Shown: positions 37,796 through 46,901, numbered from the stretch's first letter. The stretch is 64,000 bases of DNA from Sphingobacteriaceae bacterium (GCA_017745075.1 JAGIAD010000004.1:232512-296511); one strand, 5' to 3'. Made by a program: numbers and translations. Notes: generated by a model not told the origin, from the sequence alone.

Positions 37796-38251
37796 CTATT
37801 TACAGCCCTCTTTTCTCCTGGTATCAATAATATACACAATCTGCCAGCCCTTATCTCCCTTAACCAGCTGAAAGGAATTTACACCACAGTGGCTAAACTT
37901 ATCGCCCAGGTAAAATTTATAGTCTGTCCAGACAGAAGCGAGAGGACCATCGATTAAGATTTTATTAAAAACAATACGCTCATCGTATTTATCCTGGTGC
38001 GGAGTGCCGATAAATTTGATAAAGTTGTTAACTGATTCGTTGCGCACACTCACTTTGCCCTCTTTGTTAACAATAGTTTGCAGAATTGCACCGTCGGCAA
38101 AAGCACTATGGACCAGGGTGCTGTCTCCATCTTTCATTCCGGTAAAAAGATTGGTTATGGTTTTCTTGATGGCATTTTCTTCATCGCTCTGTGCAAAGCC
38201 TTTTGTAATGAAACACACTAAAAATAGGGCAAAAATGACTGATTCTTTCAT
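37796..38251 (-). CDS. Secreted NTF2-like protein (DUF4440/SnoaL-like)
   Basis: 151 residues with a signal peptide ending near GFAQ (residue 21). The mature part follows the NTF2-like cone fold: helix EENAIKKTITNLFTGMKDGD, then the strands with ALASVWTDYKFYLG-type spacing, and a final QLVKGDKGWQIVYI strand. Members bind small ligands or act as accessory domains; no catalytic assignment is possible. It faces the TPR gene across a 250-base divergent region. Confidence 0.8.
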   Translation of the reverse strand: MKESVIFALFLVCFITKGFAQSDEENAIKKTITNLFTGMKDGDSTLVHSAFADGAILQTIVNKEGKVSVRNESVNNFIKFIGTPHQDKYDERIVFNKILIDGPLASVWTDYKFYLGDKFSHCGVNSFQLVKGDKGWQIVYIIDTRRKEGCK

Positions 38252-38501
38252 GACTTCCTGATTACTTATATCACATAAATTTATAGTATTTTTGTAAAAG
38301 AAGGGACAAGAAACTGCGATGTTGCAAAAAACCTATTGATTATCCACACATCTTAATTACAGCTAAAACACTTTATATTCAGTTGTTTACGTTGTTTTGT
38401 TCTGTTGATGTTAATAATTATTTTAAAAACGGATAATTATAATTGTTAAACTTATAATGTGTTTTACTGCTAATTGGCACGGTTCTTTAATAGTATAATA
38501 T

Positions 38502-39905
38502 ATGGAAGAAGAATTCTTTTTTGAATCCAACGAAGATGCACAACGCTCGGTAGAACGTTACGAAGAGATGCTCCGCAACCAGGATCAGTATTTTTTCGAT
38601 GCAGGCGCTTTTGAATACATTGTAGATTTCTACATTGAGAAAAATGACCCTGTTAAAGCCCTGCAGGTAATTGACTTCGCGATTAGCCAGCATCCTTATG
38701 CAACTGTTTTTTTAATTAAACAGGCCCATTTGTACATTTTAACCAATAACCACGAAAAAGCTTTTATCGCTTTGCAAAAGGCTGAACTCTTAGAACCTTC
38801 AGAACCTGATATCTATCTGCTGCGCGGTAATATTTTTCAGAATACCGAACGTTATGACGAGGCTTTGGAAAATTATGAAAAAGCTTTAGGCCTGGCCGAA
38901 AGTACTGATGAGATTTTATTGCAGATGGCTTATGTATACCAGAGCATGTCTGACTATGAAAATGCCATTACCTATATTAAGCTTAGTTTAGAGCAGAATA
39001 TGGAAAATCAGGATGGTTTATACGAGTTGGCTTTCTGCTACGATGTGTTAGATAAGCAGGAAGAAAGTATCAAGTTTTATCAGCAGTATATCGATACCGA
39101 TCCATATTCTTATGCAGCCTGGTACAATTTGGGCAATAGCTTCCACAAACTGAACCTTTTTGAAAAAGCGATTGATGCTTACGATTATGCAATATTGATC
39201 AAAGAAGATTTCAGTTCAGCTTATTTTAACAAGGGAAATGCACTCGTACAGCTTGATAAATACGATGAAGCAATAGATGTTTATAAACAGACTTTTGAAT
39301 ACGAACAGCCTAATGCCGATACGTATTGCGCCATTGGCGAATGTTACGAGAAACTGGAAAAAATGGATGAGGCCCGTTCTTACTACAAAAAATCGGTAAA
39401 AATGGATCCTAAAATGGCCGATGCCTGGTTCGGGATAGGCGTGACACTGAATTTTGAAGAGCGTTATTTCGAATCGCTGCATTTTTATAAAAAAGCCATC
39501 GATTTAGAAGCCGAAAATTCAGATTTCTGGTTCGCGATGGCCGATGCTTATTATAAATTAGGCCAGATTGATGAATCCATCGACGCTTATGAAAAAGTAC
39601 TGGAGTTTAATCCTTTGGATATAGAAGCCTGGTTAGATTTTAGTACCGTGCTTTACGAACAGGGAAAACTGCTCGAAGCATCAGAAACAATGGCTGAGGC
39701 GATTAAGAACAATCCGGAAGCAGCAGAGCTGTATTACCGCATGGTGGCCTATCTTTTTGCCTTGGGAAGTTATGGCGATGCCCTGGGATATTTAGAAACA
39801 GCTTTAACTACTGACCCCGATAAACATTATATTTTATTTGAATATTTGCCACAATTGCAGGATAATAGTGCCATTTTAAACGTCATCAACAGATATATAA
39901 GGTAA
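38502..39905 (+). CDS. Tetratricopeptide-repeat protein
   Basis: 467 residues with no signal peptide, made of about 11 tandem TPR units of 34 residues from residue 30 to the end (for example PDIYLLRGNIFQNTERYDEALENYEKAL and ADAWFGIGVTLNFEERYFESLHFYKKAI). It is probably a cytoplasmic scaffold for protein complexes. The conserved neighbourhood with phosphosulfolactate synthase and aroE downstream gives no clear role. Confidence 0.88.
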   Translation: MEEEFFFESNEDAQRSVERYEEMLRNQDQYFFDAGAFEYIVDFYIEKNDPVKALQVIDFAISQHPYATVFLIKQAHLYILTNNHEKAFIALQKAELLEPSEPDIYLLRGNIFQNTERYDEALENYEKALGLAESTDEILLQMAYVYQSMSDYENAITYIKLSLEQNMENQDGLYELAFCYDVLDKQEESIKFYQQYIDTDPYSYAAWYNLGNSFHKLNLFEKAIDAYDYAILIKEDFSSAYFNKGNALVQLDKYDEAIDVYKQTFEYEQPNADTYCAIGECYEKLEKMDEARSYYKKSVKMDPKMADAWFGIGVTLNFEERYFESLHFYKKAIDLEAENSDFWFAMADAYYKLGQIDESIDAYEKVLEFNPLDIEAWLDFSTVLYEQGKLLEASETMAEAIKNNPEAAELYYRMVAYLFALGSYGDALGYLETALTTDPDKHYILFEYLPQLQDNSAILNVINRYIR

Positions 39906-39965
39906 CGACCTTGTGAGAAAAATTTAACTAATAAATCTCAAAATTTTTTTCACTTTTGTACGCAT

Positions 39966-40733
39966 ATGAATTATCCATTATTAAACGTTCCCGAACGTCC
40001 AGCTAAACCACGCCAAAAAGGCTTAACTATGGTTATGGATAAGGGATTGAGCCTACGCCAGGTTGAAGATTTTATTGATGTTGCCGGTGTACATACAGAT
40101 ATCGTGAAATTAGGTTGGGCAACATCACACGTGACGCCAAACCTCAAAGAAAAATTAGCTTTATATAAAAGTGCGGGCATTCCTACCTATTTCGGTGGAA
40201 CCTTATTCGAAGCCTTTATCATCCGCAATCAGTTTTCAGATTACCAACGTGTTTTAGATCAGTACGGAATGGAATATGCAGAAGTTTCTGATGGTTCTAT
40301 TGATATTGAGCACGATAAAAAATGTAGTTTTATCAGCGAGCTGGCTAAACAGGTAACGGTAATTTCGGAGGTGGGAAGTAAAGATGCCGCTAAAATATTT
40401 GCCCCATACAAGTGGATTAAATTAATGCAGGCCGAAATTGAAGCCGGAGCGTGGAAAGTAATTGCCGAAGCCCGCGAAGGGGGTAATGTAGGTATTTACC
40501 GTGGAAGCGGCGAGGTACGTGAAGGCTTGGTTGATGAAATTTTAACACAGATTCCTGAAGAAACCATTATCTGGGAAGCACCACAAAAAGAACAACAGGT
40601 TTGGTTTATTAAATTAATCGGCAGCAATGTAAACCTGGGCAATATTGCCCCGGCTGAAGTAATCCCTTTAGAAACCATTCGTTTGGGGTTACGTGGCGAT
40701 ACTTTTGACTATTTCCTGAACCAAGTAAAATAA
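39966..40733 (+). CDS. Phosphosulfolactate synthase homologue (ComA family)
   Basis: 255 residues forming a TIM barrel. Characterised ComA adds sulfite to phosphoenolpyruvate to give phosphosulfolactate, the first step of coenzyme M synthesis in methanogens. Matching segments are RPAKPRQKGLTMVMDKGLSLRQ, DIVKLGWATS, GGTLFEAFIIRN, VSDGSI and GLRGDTFDYF. The organism is not a methanogen, so the product may enter sulfolactate or another sulfonate pathway, or the substrate differs. A near -7 box (CACTTTTG, 39951-39958) ends seven bases before the ATG. Confidence 0.85.
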   Translation: MNYPLLNVPERPAKPRQKGLTMVMDKGLSLRQVEDFIDVAGVHTDIVKLGWATSHVTPNLKEKLALYKSAGIPTYFGGTLFEAFIIRNQFSDYQRVLDQYGMEYAEVSDGSIDIEHDKKCSFISELAKQVTVISEVGSKDAAKIFAPYKWIKLMQAEIEAGAWKVIAEAREGGNVGIYRGSGEVREGLVDEILTQIPEETIIWEAPQKEQQVWFIKLIGSNVNLGNIAPAEVIPLETIRLGLRGDTFDYFLNQVK

Positions 40734-40777
40734 TCCAATTTTAAGTGCCGTAGTATAAATCGGTATATCCTTAGATT

Positions 40778-40855
40778 TTGTCACATTGAGCTTGTCGAAA
40801 TGCCCTATATAAATCCGCTATAGTCCTTCGACAGGCTCAGGATGACAATTCGATT
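40778..40855. repeat. Short intergenic inverted repeat upstream of aroE
   Basis: CATTGAGCTTGTCGAA at the left is repeated inverted as TTCGACAGGCTCAGGATG at the right, with mismatches. It is a short variant of the TCGA-type intergenic palindromes found elsewhere in the window. Confidence 0.6.
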
Positions 40856-40886
40856 TTGTAATACGGCCACTTATTTTTTTATTAAT

Positions 40887-41630
40887 ATGAAAACATACGG
40901 TTTAATCGGGTACCCACTTTCTCATTCTTTCTCTAAAAAATATTTTACCGAAAAGTTTCTAAACGAAGGTATAGCCGATCATCAATATGAGCTTTTTCCG
41001 ATTGAAGATATTCAATCGCTGCCAGATCTCCTGAAGGAAAACCCGTCGCTTTGTGGCTTGAATGTAACCATTCCACATAAAGTAAGTGTGCTTTGTTATT
41101 TAAATGAAGTAGATGAAGCCGCAGAGCAGATCGGCGCCGTAAACTGTATTTCCATTAAAAGCTTTGAAAACGAAAATTATTTAAAAGGTTACAATACCGA
41201 CGCTTACGGCTTTGAAGCATCCTTATCACCTTTGTTAGGCCCACAGCATACCAAGGCATTGGTTTTTGGAGATGGAGGGGCGGCAAAGGCAGTAAAATAC
41301 GTTTTGGAAAAGCTGAATATCGAATACCGGATAGTGGTACGCAAACCTGTTGAAGGCGCTATCCTGTATAACGAAGTTACTCCCGGAATTTTGGCGTCGT
41401 ATAAATTGCTGATCAATACCACTCCCTTAGGAATGTCGCCAAATATTGATACCTTTCCACCAATTGATTACAGCCAGCTTGGGCCTGAGCACCTGGCCTA
41501 CGATCTGGTGTATAATCCGCTGGAAACTTCGTTCCTGGCCAAGGCTGCCGAAGGGGGTGCGGCGATTAAAAATGGCTTGGAAATGCTGTACAAACAGGCA
41601 GAAAAAGCCTGGGCAATCTGGAATAAATAA
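40887..41630 (+). CDS. aroE: Shikimate dehydrogenase
   Basis: 247 residues from the ATG at 40887. An upstream in-frame start would add 15 residues translated from the intergenic repeat, so it is rejected. It reduces 3-dehydroshikimate to shikimate with NADPH. The substrate-site motif YPLSHSFS (9-16) and the catalytic Lys65 in NVTIPHK are present, and the nucleotide fold shows VFGDGGAAKAV. The protein is somewhat short, as usual for AroE of Bacteroidota. It is followed closely by gldD. Confidence 0.93.
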   Translation: MKTYGLIGYPLSHSFSKKYFTEKFLNEGIADHQYELFPIEDIQSLPDLLKENPSLCGLNVTIPHKVSVLCYLNEVDEAAEQIGAVNCISIKSFENENYLKGYNTDAYGFEASLSPLLGPQHTKALVFGDGGAAKAVKYVLEKLNIEYRIVVRKPVEGAILYNEVTPGILASYKLLINTTPLGMSPNIDTFPPIDYSQLGPEHLAYDLVYNPLETSFLAKAAEGGAAIKNGLEMLYKQAEKAWAIWNK

Positions 41631-41684
41631 TTAACTTATCGTCATTGCGGGGAGGAACGACGAGGCAATCTTTGATAAAATGTG

Positions 41685-42272
41685 ATGAAACTAAAACAAC
41701 TGATCTGTGTTCCTTTTGTACTGCTTTTGTTCCTGGCTGCTTGCCAAAACCACGATTACAGTCCAAAGCCCAGGGCTTATTTCAGGATTGTATTCCCTGA
41801 AAAACATTACGCCACGTTTGCCAAGCCCGTTCCCTTTACTTTCGAATATCCAACTTATGCAGCGGTAGAGCAGGATCAAAGCCGCGATGCCAAAAAAAAC
41901 TGGTACAATTTGCACTTTAAACAATTTAATGGCTTTTTGCATTTAACTTATTATGATGTATCGGGTAAAGGCGAATATGATGAAATGGTAGAAGATGCCA
42001 GGAAACTGGCTTTTAAACATACCATAAAGGCGAGTGCTATTGATCAGAAGATCATCAACTACCCTAATCGTAAGGTGTATGGTATTTATTATGCCATAGA
42101 AGGAAATACGGCATCATCTGTGCAGTTTTTTTTAACCGATAGCGCTAAACATTATTTTAGGGGAGCCCTATATTTTAACGAGCGGCCACAATACGATTCG
42201 ATAGCACCCGTTGTTAAATTTATTAAACAGGATATTGATACCCTGATTGCCACTTTTAAGTGGAAAAATTAA
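41685..42272 (+). CDS. gldD: Gliding motility lipoprotein GldD
   Basis: 195 residues from the ATG at 41685 (a GTG three bases earlier is less likely). The lipobox LFLAAC places the lipid anchor at Cys20. The mature sequence (PKPRAYFRIVFPEKHY, then KNWYNLHFKQFNGFLHLTYYD) is characteristic of GldD, one of the lipoproteins required for gliding and linked to the type IX secretion machinery in Flavobacterium. It is present in many non-gliding relatives as well, so motility should not be assumed. Confidence 0.92.
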   Translation: MKLKQLICVPFVLLLFLAACQNHDYSPKPRAYFRIVFPEKHYATFAKPVPFTFEYPTYAAVEQDQSRDAKKNWYNLHFKQFNGFLHLTYYDVSGKGEYDEMVEDARKLAFKHTIKASAIDQKIINYPNRKVYGIYYAIEGNTASSVQFFLTDSAKHYFRGALYFNERPQYDSIAPVVKFIKQDIDTLIATFKWKN

Positions 42273-42309
42273 ACCTCCTGATGGCTTGTCAGATTTTTTC
42301 TAAAAACTT

Positions 42310-42948
42310 ATGATTACCGTAAAAACCTTCACCTTTAATGCTTATAGCGAAAATACTTATCTGCTGTATGATGAAACCAAAGAATGTGTCATTATAGATC
42401 CAGGCATGTACGAGGGCTTCGAACAAAACGAACTGGCAGCCTTTATTAAACAAGAAGGCCTTAAACCCGTTTTATTGTTAAACACCCATTGCCACCTCGA
42501 CCATGTTTTTGGTAATAAATTTATTTTTGATACCTACGGGTTAAAACCACAGTTTCATAAAGGCGAACTATCTATTTTAAATGCAGTTCCGGGTTATGCA
42601 CCTTCAATGGGTTTTACCCGGTATGAGGTTTCTCCACAACCTGATCATTTTTTGCCTGAAAGCGGAACCATATCATTTGGAAATAGCACCTTAAGCTTGA
42701 TTTTTGCCCCCGGCCATTCGCCTGCGCATTTGTGTTTTTACAGTGCTGCTGATCATATTTTAATAGGTGGTGATGTGCTTTTTTACGGGAGCATTGGCCG
42801 CACCGATCTTCCGGGAGGCAACCATCAGCAATTAATCCAAAACATTTCTGATAAGCTTTTTGTATTACCAGATGAAACCAAGGTTTACCCTGGCCATGGA
42901 CCGGCCACGAGCATTGGTTTTGAAAAACAACATAACCCGTTTTTTTGA
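42310..42948 (+). CDS. MBL-fold metal-dependent hydrolase (glyoxalase II-like)
   Basis: 212 residues. The metal-binding motif THCHLDH gives His60, His62, Asp64 and His65, with later ligands in PGHSPAHLCF and YPGHGPAT. Size and motifs fit the small hydroxyacylglutathione-hydrolase-like group, which cleaves thioesters. Many members act on unknown substrates. It follows gldD by 37 bases. Confidence 0.88.
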   Translation: MITVKTFTFNAYSENTYLLYDETKECVIIDPGMYEGFEQNELAAFIKQEGLKPVLLLNTHCHLDHVFGNKFIFDTYGLKPQFHKGELSILNAVPGYAPSMGFTRYEVSPQPDHFLPESGTISFGNSTLSLIFAPGHSPAHLCFYSAADHILIGGDVLFYGSIGRTDLPGGNHQQLIQNISDKLFVLPDETKVYPGHGPATSIGFEKQHNPFF

Positions 42949-42950
42949 TG

Positions 42951-43016
42951 TAAAATGTAAGATGTAGAAAGGTTTTATATCCATCTTACCTCTTACCTCA
43001 TCCATCTTACATTTTA
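42951..43016. repeat. 14-bp perfect inverted repeat between the MBL and FtsX-like genes
   Basis: TAAAATGTAAGATG (42951-42964) and CATCTTACATTTTA (43003-43016) flank a 38-base loop that itself holds CATCTTACCTCTTACCTC. It could act as a terminator or be an intergenic repeat. It ends three bases before the next -7 box. Confidence 0.5.
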
Positions 43017-43018
43017 AC

Positions 43019-43026
43019 TATCTTTG
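43019..43026 (+). promoter_or_regulatory. -7 box abutting the FtsX-like permease start
   Basis: TATCTTTG matches TAnnTTTG exactly and ends five bases before the GTG at 43032, predicting a leaderless or nearly leaderless message. No TTTG is seen 19 bases upstream. Confidence 0.5.
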
Positions 43027-43031
43027 CCGCT

Positions 43032-44267
43032 GTGAATACATCGTTTTATATTGCCAAAAGGTATCTTTTTGCCAAAAAATCTACCAATGCCATTAACTTG
43101 ATATCGGGAATATCCATGATCGGTGTAATGGTTGGTAGTGCAGCATTGATTATTATCCTTTCGGTATTTAACGGTTTAGAAACGGTGGTACTCAATATGT
43201 TCGATACCATTACCCCGCAAATTGCCATTACGCCGGCCAAAGGGAAAACCTTCGATCCGAATACACCTTATTTTAATGCGCTCAGAAAAAACAAAGCTGT
43301 TGCCGCTTTTACCGAGGTGCTGCAAGAAAATGCTTTGCTAAAATACAACAATAAGCAAGCGGTAGGTATGGTTAAGGGGGTAAGTTCAGATTATCTGAAA
43401 AATACCAGGTTAGATAGCACCATTAAAGAAGGTCATTTTCTGTTGCATAACAGAAGTGGTGATAATGCGGTAATTGGTTCTGCCTTACAAAGTTATTTGG
43501 CCGTTAACGTGTTTGATCCCTTTACAGAACTGGAAATTTATTCACCTAAGAAAGATATTGCTGTAAATACCTTAAATCCGGCCGACGATTTCGTGGTGAA
43601 GAACATCAGGGTAAGCGGTGTCTTTGAAGTACAGCAAGATTTTGATAATGGCATCATCGTACCATTAGGATTTGCCCGCGAACTTTTGGGCGAAGAAAAA
43701 AATGTGTCTGCAATAGAGATCAATCTGCAGCCAAAAGTTGATGTTGACGAATTTCAAAAAGAGGTAATCGAACAGGCCGGAAAAGATTATGAAGTGCGGA
43801 ACCAGGTTGAGCAGAATAAATCGGTCTACCATATTTTAAATACCGAAAAATGGGCCGTATATATTATTCTTACTTTTATCCTGATTATTGCTATATTTAA
43901 TATCATAGGGTCGTTAACCATGTTAGTAATAGATAAGATAAAGGATATTGCCATTCTGAGCAGTTTGGGCGCCGGGAAAAAATTAATCAAACGTATATTT
44001 TTATTTGAAGGCATGATGATTACCATGTCTGGATGTGTGCTTGGTTTAATTATTGGCCTTATATTTTATTATTTTCAGCACACATACGGTTTTATTAAGA
44101 TGGGCGATGAAGTAAACAAAACCCTTGTAAGTTCTTATCCAATCGCACTAAAATGGAAAGATTTCGTTTTAGTTTTTGTTACAGTAGGTTTCATCTCATT
44201 TTTGGCATCCGCTTTGTCATCAAGTTTAAGTGTTAAAAAGATAGATCAAATTAATCAAACTATATAA
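43032..44267 (+). CDS. FtsX/LolC-E-like ABC transporter permease
   Basis: 411 residues starting at GTG. One membrane helix near the N-terminus (ISMIGVMVGSAALIIILSVFNG), a large periplasmic domain of about 220 residues, and three C-terminal helices follow the MacB/LolC-E layout. Such permeases work with a separate ATPase to extract lipoproteins or move lipids; no ATPase gene is adjacent. A small lipoprotein gene starts one base after its stop. Confidence 0.85.
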   Translation: MNTSFYIAKRYLFAKKSTNAINLISGISMIGVMVGSAALIIILSVFNGLETVVLNMFDTITPQIAITPAKGKTFDPNTPYFNALRKNKAVAAFTEVLQENALLKYNNKQAVGMVKGVSSDYLKNTRLDSTIKEGHFLLHNRSGDNAVIGSALQSYLAVNVFDPFTELEIYSPKKDIAVNTLNPADDFVVKNIRVSGVFEVQQDFDNGIIVPLGFARELLGEEKNVSAIEINLQPKVDVDEFQKEVIEQAGKDYEVRNQVEQNKSVYHILNTEKWAVYIILTFILIIAIFNIIGSLTMLVIDKIKDIAILSSLGAGKKLIKRIFLFEGMMITMSGCVLGLIIGLIFYYFQHTYGFIKMGDEVNKTLVSSYPIALKWKDFVLVFVTVGFISFLASALSSSLSVKKIDQINQTI

Positions 44268-44268
44268 G

Positions 44269-44649
44269 ATGAAGTTATTTAAACAGGCAATTGTATTTGT
44301 TGTGCTCCTTAGCGTAGCTGTTACAGCTTGTAATAGGAAAGATAAGGCCGAAGGAGAAAAAAGCAACCTGATAAAGGTTAAGGGTTTGTATAGTTTTGGT
44401 CCTGAAATGAAATCTTTTACCCTTTGCGAAGATAATCGCGAATATTGGGTTACCGATAGTGTAAAGAACCTGGAGCTTTCTTACAACAACCTGGGTTTCG
44501 AGAAACCATACGAACCGGTATATGTAGAACTGGAAGGTTATTTTACCAAATCGGATACAGCAGTTTCTGCCGATTTCGATTCGACCCTGGTGGTGATGAA
44601 AGTGCTCAAAATCAGTAAAGAAATCCCTGACGGGCCTTGTGCGCAGTAA
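44269..44649 (+). CDS. Small lipoprotein of unknown function
   Basis: 126 residues with a lipobox ending VAVTAC (Cys21). The mature part reads LIKVKGLYSFGPEMKSFTLCEDNREYWVTDS, which resembles copper-resistance NlpE N-terminal-like or OB-type small domains, but I cannot assign it. It probably belongs to the permease operon, given the one-base spacing. Confidence 0.7.
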   Translation: MKLFKQAIVFVVLLSVAVTACNRKDKAEGEKSNLIKVKGLYSFGPEMKSFTLCEDNREYWVTDSVKNLELSYNNLGFEKPYEPVYVELEGYFTKSDTAVSADFDSTLVVMKVLKISKEIPDGPCAQ

Positions 44650-44825
44650 TTAAAAATAATTAAATACGCTTCCAAATGCCCTGGCTCGTTTCTGCACGAA
44701 CCATTCCTCTGTATTTTAATTGTTCTGCCTATTGATATCTTACCGACCAAAGTAAGCCGTAATTAAGCTTTAAAATAGCTTAAGCAAAATATTATTGCTA
44801 ACATCATAGCTGGTTTATTTACGGG

Positions 44826-44938
44826 TTCAGGAGCGCAATCGCCGTATCGTATTGGTTACGGTAGTCCTGCTTTTGCTCCAAGTCCTCTCCCGATGAAAAA
44901 TCGGGATTGCGGGCTTTATGCTTCAATCAGGGCTATTT
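44826..44938 (-). ncRNA. Structured RNA-like intergenic element, copy A
   Basis: Read on the - strand it begins AATAGCCCTGATTGAAG, continues AAAGCCCGCAA, carries a hairpin (CCCGAT, loop, ATCGGG), then GGACTTGGAGCAAAAGCAGG, then GTAACC and TTGCGCTCC. Copy B at 50474-50578 shares these blocks in the same order and spacing, but its middle hairpin has another sequence. Conserved blocks around a variable hairpin suggest selection on structure. Elements of this style occur between genes in Bacteroidota; whether this is a named Rfam family such as Flavo-1 must be tested. Confidence 0.55.
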
Positions 44939-45054
44939 TTGAACGGTCTTTGCTCCTGTTACAGGTTTGCCTTTGCAAGTGCCTTTTAACTTTTATCTTT
45001 TTAGGCAGGTCCCTGGTAGTACGACGATGGTTTGATACCTACCGGTGTCCAAAC

Positions 45055-45090
45055 AAAAAAGGCTCACAACTTTTGTTGCGAGCCTTTTTT
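45055..45090. terminator. Bidirectional terminator after the xylose operon
   Basis: AAAAAAGGCTCACAAC and GTTGCGAGCCTTTTTT form a stem of about 15 bp with one mismatched position and a 4-base loop. It has A on one side and T on the other, so it can stop transcripts from both strands. It lies 20 bases beyond the symporter stop. Confidence 0.9.
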
Positions 45091-45109
45091 GTATTCCTGA
45101 ATTTAATTT

Positions 45110-46777
45110 TTACCAGAAAATTGAGTAAAGTGCAACCAGGATTCCGCATACTAAAAGCGATCCAACAGCAAACGAAGGATGAACTTTAAACATGCTTGCA
45201 TCTACTTCTAAACCATTAGATTTATCGCCTTTGCTATTTTCGAACAGACTAATGGCAACCATTACTATAATACAGATTACAAATACAAAACCCATTCGAT
45301 CCAAGAAAGGTATTTCGTAAATTCCATCTGCATTGGCTACCGAGAATCCGAAATCGTGAAGGAAAGACAAATCCATCATTCCTGGTAAGAATTTCAACAA
45401 TACCGATAATCCAAACCCTCCAATAGTGGCAAACAGGGCTGCATTTGAAGTGGTCTTTTTCCAGAAGAATCCCAATATGAACATGGCAAAAATACCTGGG
45501 CTTACAAAACCGGTATACTCCTGGATAAATTCGAAGCCACCTTTTTTGTCGATACCGAGGAAAGGTGAAATGGCGATTGCAATAATCATGGCCACAATTA
45601 CCACCCAGCGTCCGGTTCTTACCAATTTTTTCTCACTGGCTTCCAAATTAATGTGTTTCTTGAAAATATCTAAAGTAAAAATGGTAGAAATACTATTGAT
45701 TTTGCCTGCTAAAGAGGCCACAATTGCTGCGGTTAAAGCGGCAAAAGATAAACCTTTTAATCCTGTAGGCAAGATATTTAATAAAGTAGGGTATGCCCTA
45801 TCTGGACGAAGTTCTCCGCCAGGCATCATTGAATTTACATCAATACCTGTTTTTTCCTTATACAACATGTATACAGCGATACCAGGTAAAACTACAATTA
45901 ACGGCATCAGAAGCTTTAAAAAGGCAGCGAATAAAATACCCGCCCTGGCTGTTTTTAAATCTGCACCTAGAGCACGCTGGGTAATGTACTGGTTACAGCC
46001 CCAATAGTTTAAGTTTACAATCCACATACCACCAAGTAATACCGTCATACCCGGTAATGAAGCATAATTGGCACTGTCTTTCTTAAATATCATGTGGAAA
46101 TGATCTGGTGCTTTTTCCCTTAAGAACGATAAACCGTCTAACACACCATGGCCACCAAAATGATCGCTTACTAGATTAAGTGCTAAATAAGTTGTTGCTA
46201 AACCGCCGAAAATTAAAAATGCTACCTGGATTACATCCGTGTAACCGATTACTTTCATACCGCCCAATGCAATAATTACAGCAAAAATGGCTAAGCCCAT
46301 CATACAATACCAAAAGCCGATACCCGAAATACTGCTTACCGCTAAAGCACCCAGATATAAGATAGAGGTTAAGTTTACCACAACGTATAATAACAACCAG
46401 AACACCGCCATAATCATGGCTACGGTACCGTTGTAACGTTGACTTAGAAATTGCGGCATGGTATAGATCTTGTTTTTAAGGTATACCGGGATAAAAAAGG
46501 TAGCAACAATTACCAATGTTGCAGCAGCCATCCATTCGTAAGTAGAAATCGCTAATCCCATTTTAAATCCATCGCCACTCATGGCTACAAATTGCTCGGC
46601 ACTAATATTGGAGGCAATTAAGGAGGTACCTATTGCCCACCAGGTGAGTGAGCCTTCTGCAAGAAAATAATCCTTGCTGCTCATCTGCTTTTGCTTCTTG
46701 CGTTGGTAAATCCAAAAACCGTAAATTGCTACGATGGCAAAGTAGGCTAGAAAAATAATGTAATCTGTGACTTTCAT
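45110..46777 (-). CDS. Sodium/sugar symporter (SSS family), probably for xylose
   Basis: 555 residues with about 14 membrane helices. The early segment SSKDYFLAEGSLTWWAIGTSLIASNISAEQFVAMSG and the later CNQYITQRALGA and AALTAAIVASLAGKINSISTIFTLDI are typical of vSGLT-type sugar symporters. It is third in the xylB-xylA-symporter unit, so D-xylose is the likely substrate. 124 bases separate it from xylA; a separate promoter there is possible. Confidence 0.88.
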   Translation of the reverse strand: MKVTDYIIFLAYFAIVAIYGFWIYQRKKQKQMSSKDYFLAEGSLTWWAIGTSLIASNISAEQFVAMSGDGFKMGLAISTYEWMAAATLVIVATFFIPVYLKNKIYTMPQFLSQRYNGTVAMIMAVFWLLLYVVVNLTSILYLGALAVSSISGIGFWYCMMGLAIFAVIIALGGMKVIGYTDVIQVAFLIFGGLATTYLALNLVSDHFGGHGVLDGLSFLREKAPDHFHMIFKKDSANYASLPGMTVLLGGMWIVNLNYWGCNQYITQRALGADLKTARAGILFAAFLKLLMPLIVVLPGIAVYMLYKEKTGIDVNSMMPGGELRPDRAYPTLLNILPTGLKGLSFAALTAAIVASLAGKINSISTIFTLDIFKKHINLEASEKKLVRTGRWVVIVAMIIAIAISPFLGIDKKGGFEFIQEYTGFVSPGIFAMFILGFFWKKTTSNAALFATIGGFGLSVLLKFLPGMMDLSFLHDFGFSVANADGIYEIPFLDRMGFVFVICIIVMVAISLFENSKGDKSNGLEVDASMFKVHPSFAVGSLLVCGILVALYSIFW

Positions 46778-46901
46778 TTAAGATAAGTTATTTGGTTTAG
46801 AGGGCTAAATGTAGTAAAATGATTATTTAGTTTTCAATTTTTTTTGTTATAAAATGTTAAATTGACGTTTATTATTTTGTAACCTAATCTTTAGCCTGCA
46901 A

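Larger units (their letters stand above)
44650..45109. other. Gene-free convergent region with a structured element and terminator
   Basis: 460 bases between convergent genes with no credible coding frame. It contains the structured element on the - strand (44826-44938) and a strong terminator (45055-45090). Confidence 0.7.

Noticed and set aside
38476..38493. A sigma-54-like TTGGCAC upstream of the TPR gene
   Set aside because: The -24 half is perfect, but the expected GC of the -12 half is TA at the right distance, so the match is only half a promoter.
41639..41672. CGTCATTGCGGGGAGGAACG-type text between aroE and gldD as a possible regulatory site
   Set aside because: This is a common short intergenic phrase of Bacteroidota with no visible partner arm here; too little to call a site.
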